This document shows positions 14,283 to 14,918 of a DNA stretch of 14,918 nucleotides, in pieces (within the stretch, counting starts at the first letter, position 1; every line of letters starts with the position of its first letter). The translations under genes were made by a program, and so were the position numbers. The notes under the pieces are model-generated. The model saw nothing but the letters and a program-made list of their open reading frames with translations. It was not told where the DNA came from and searched no databases. The stretch lies in contig JAHWKO010000056.1 in NCBI GenBank assembly GCA_019347855.1, forward strand, positions 1 through 14,918, in the 5' to 3' direction. This DNA comes from Actinomycetota bacterium. Its GTDB lineage: Bacteria; Actinomycetota; Nitriliruptoria; Nitriliruptorales; JAHWKO01.

Positions 14283-14918
14283 CTAGACGGGGATGAGGGG
14301 GGTCGGCCAGAGGACGGTCGCGATCAGCACGGGGACCGCGGCCCACGCGTGGCGGCGTGTCTCGATCAGCACCGCGGCGACGATAGCCATTCCCGCGCCG
14401 AGCATCGCCCCCCGCAGCGACAGCAGGAAGCTCCCACCGAACAGCTCGACCTTGACGATCAGCGCGACGATGGCGGGGGCCAGGATCGTGGCTCGGGTGG
14501 TTCGGCCGGCGGCATCGACGAACCGGTCAGCGACGAGTACGACCACGGCCAAGGTGCCCGCTTCGAGCGCCACCCGGAGGAAGCTGCCTCCACGGACCAG
14601 CAGCAGCAGGCCGACCAGGAACCCGCCTGCCGCCGCCGCCATCCCGAAGGTGCGCAGCATCTCGAGCTGGGGGACCTCGTTGCGGGCGAAGCCGTCCCGG
14701 GCCTTCGTGGTGAGGAACGTGTAGAGCAGCACGACGGCGGCGGACACGACGACGGCACGCAACAGGGTGAGCAGGGCGTTCACGGGCCCGACCAACACCC
14801 CTGCGAGCGTCCCCAGGAGCGCGTCCAGGACGTTCCCGGACAGCGCCAGCTGCAGGACGATGGCGAGCGCCACGATCGGTAGCGCGATCAGGACGCCCGG
14901 GCCGATCCCCTCGCGCCC
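14283..14918 (-). CDS. Multi-pass membrane protein of unknown function, N-terminal part beyond the window
   Basis: This frame is open to the right edge (codons continue above the GTG at 14873 as GPGVLIALPIV), so the true start is probably outside. The visible 211 residues carry five or six hydrophobic segments, for example ALLGTLAGVLVGPVNALLTL, AVVVSAAVVLLYTFLTT, GFLVGLLLLVRGG, TLAVVVLVADRFVD, ILAPAIVALIVKV and AMLGAGMAIVAAVLIE. A polar loop, TKARDGFARNEVPQLEML, lies between two of them. I do not recognise a family. The gene converges on ccr with three bases between the two stop codons and no terminator between them. Confidence 0.7.
   Translation of the reverse strand, partial: GREGIGPGVLIALPIVALAIVLQLALSGNVLDALLGTLAGVLVGPVNALLTLLRAVVVSAAVVLLYTFLTTKARDGFARNEVPQLEMLRTFGMAAAAGGFLVGLLLLVRGGSFLRVALEAGTLAVVVLVADRFVDAAGRTTRATILAPAIVALIVKVELFGGSFLLSLRGAMLGAGMAIVAAVLIETRRHAWAAVPVLIATVLWPTPLIPV

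Overview
The window is GC-rich and gene-dense. It uses many GTG and TTG starts, has purine-rich ribosome binding sites, and shows TAnnnT-type -10 candidates. Together with a crotonyl-CoA carboxylase/reductase, several acyl-CoA dehydrogenases, an FxsA protein and a translation-type TPP riboswitch, this points to a high-GC Gram-positive bacterium (Actinomycetota). It may be a lineage outside the well-studied mycobacteria and streptomycetes, but the sequence alone does not fix the class. No rRNA, tRNA, CRISPR array, insertion sequence or phage gene was seen. It reads as chromosomal core or near-core DNA.

Layout, left to right: the 3' end of dnaK (+) with an unusual basic tail, overlapping the TTG start of an acyl-CoA dehydrogenase (+). 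Next come a Glu-Pro-repeat protein (-) and, divergent from it, a conserved-looking two-part protein of unknown function (+). The second of these runs tail to tail into a minus-strand block of three genes: a TrmH/SpoU-type RNA methyltransferase, a TPP riboswitch with a sodium:solute symporter, and an AidB-like acyl-CoA dehydrogenase. An 18-bp perfect palindrome lies between the last two. Divergent from the methyltransferase is fxsA (+), then a secreted and membrane-anchored protein with seven fibronectin type III domains (+). The Fn3 gene overlaps a membrane GAF-GGDEF diguanylate cyclase gene (+). Crotonyl-CoA carboxylase/reductase (+) follows, and a partial multi-pass membrane protein (-) runs off the right edge.

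Three themes stand out. (1) Acyl-CoA metabolism: two different acyl-CoA dehydrogenases and Ccr lie within 15 kb, although not in one operon. (2) Thiamine-regulated uptake: a clear THI-box precedes the symporter, with its closing stem against the start codon, so the substrate is probably thiamine or a precursor. (3) A candidate surface-to-c-di-GMP module: the seven-Fn3 surface protein and the diguanylate cyclase overlap by 20 bases and are probably translationally coupled. This pair is the best candidate here for an undescribed system. Its function is inferred from gene arrangement, not shown by the sequence.
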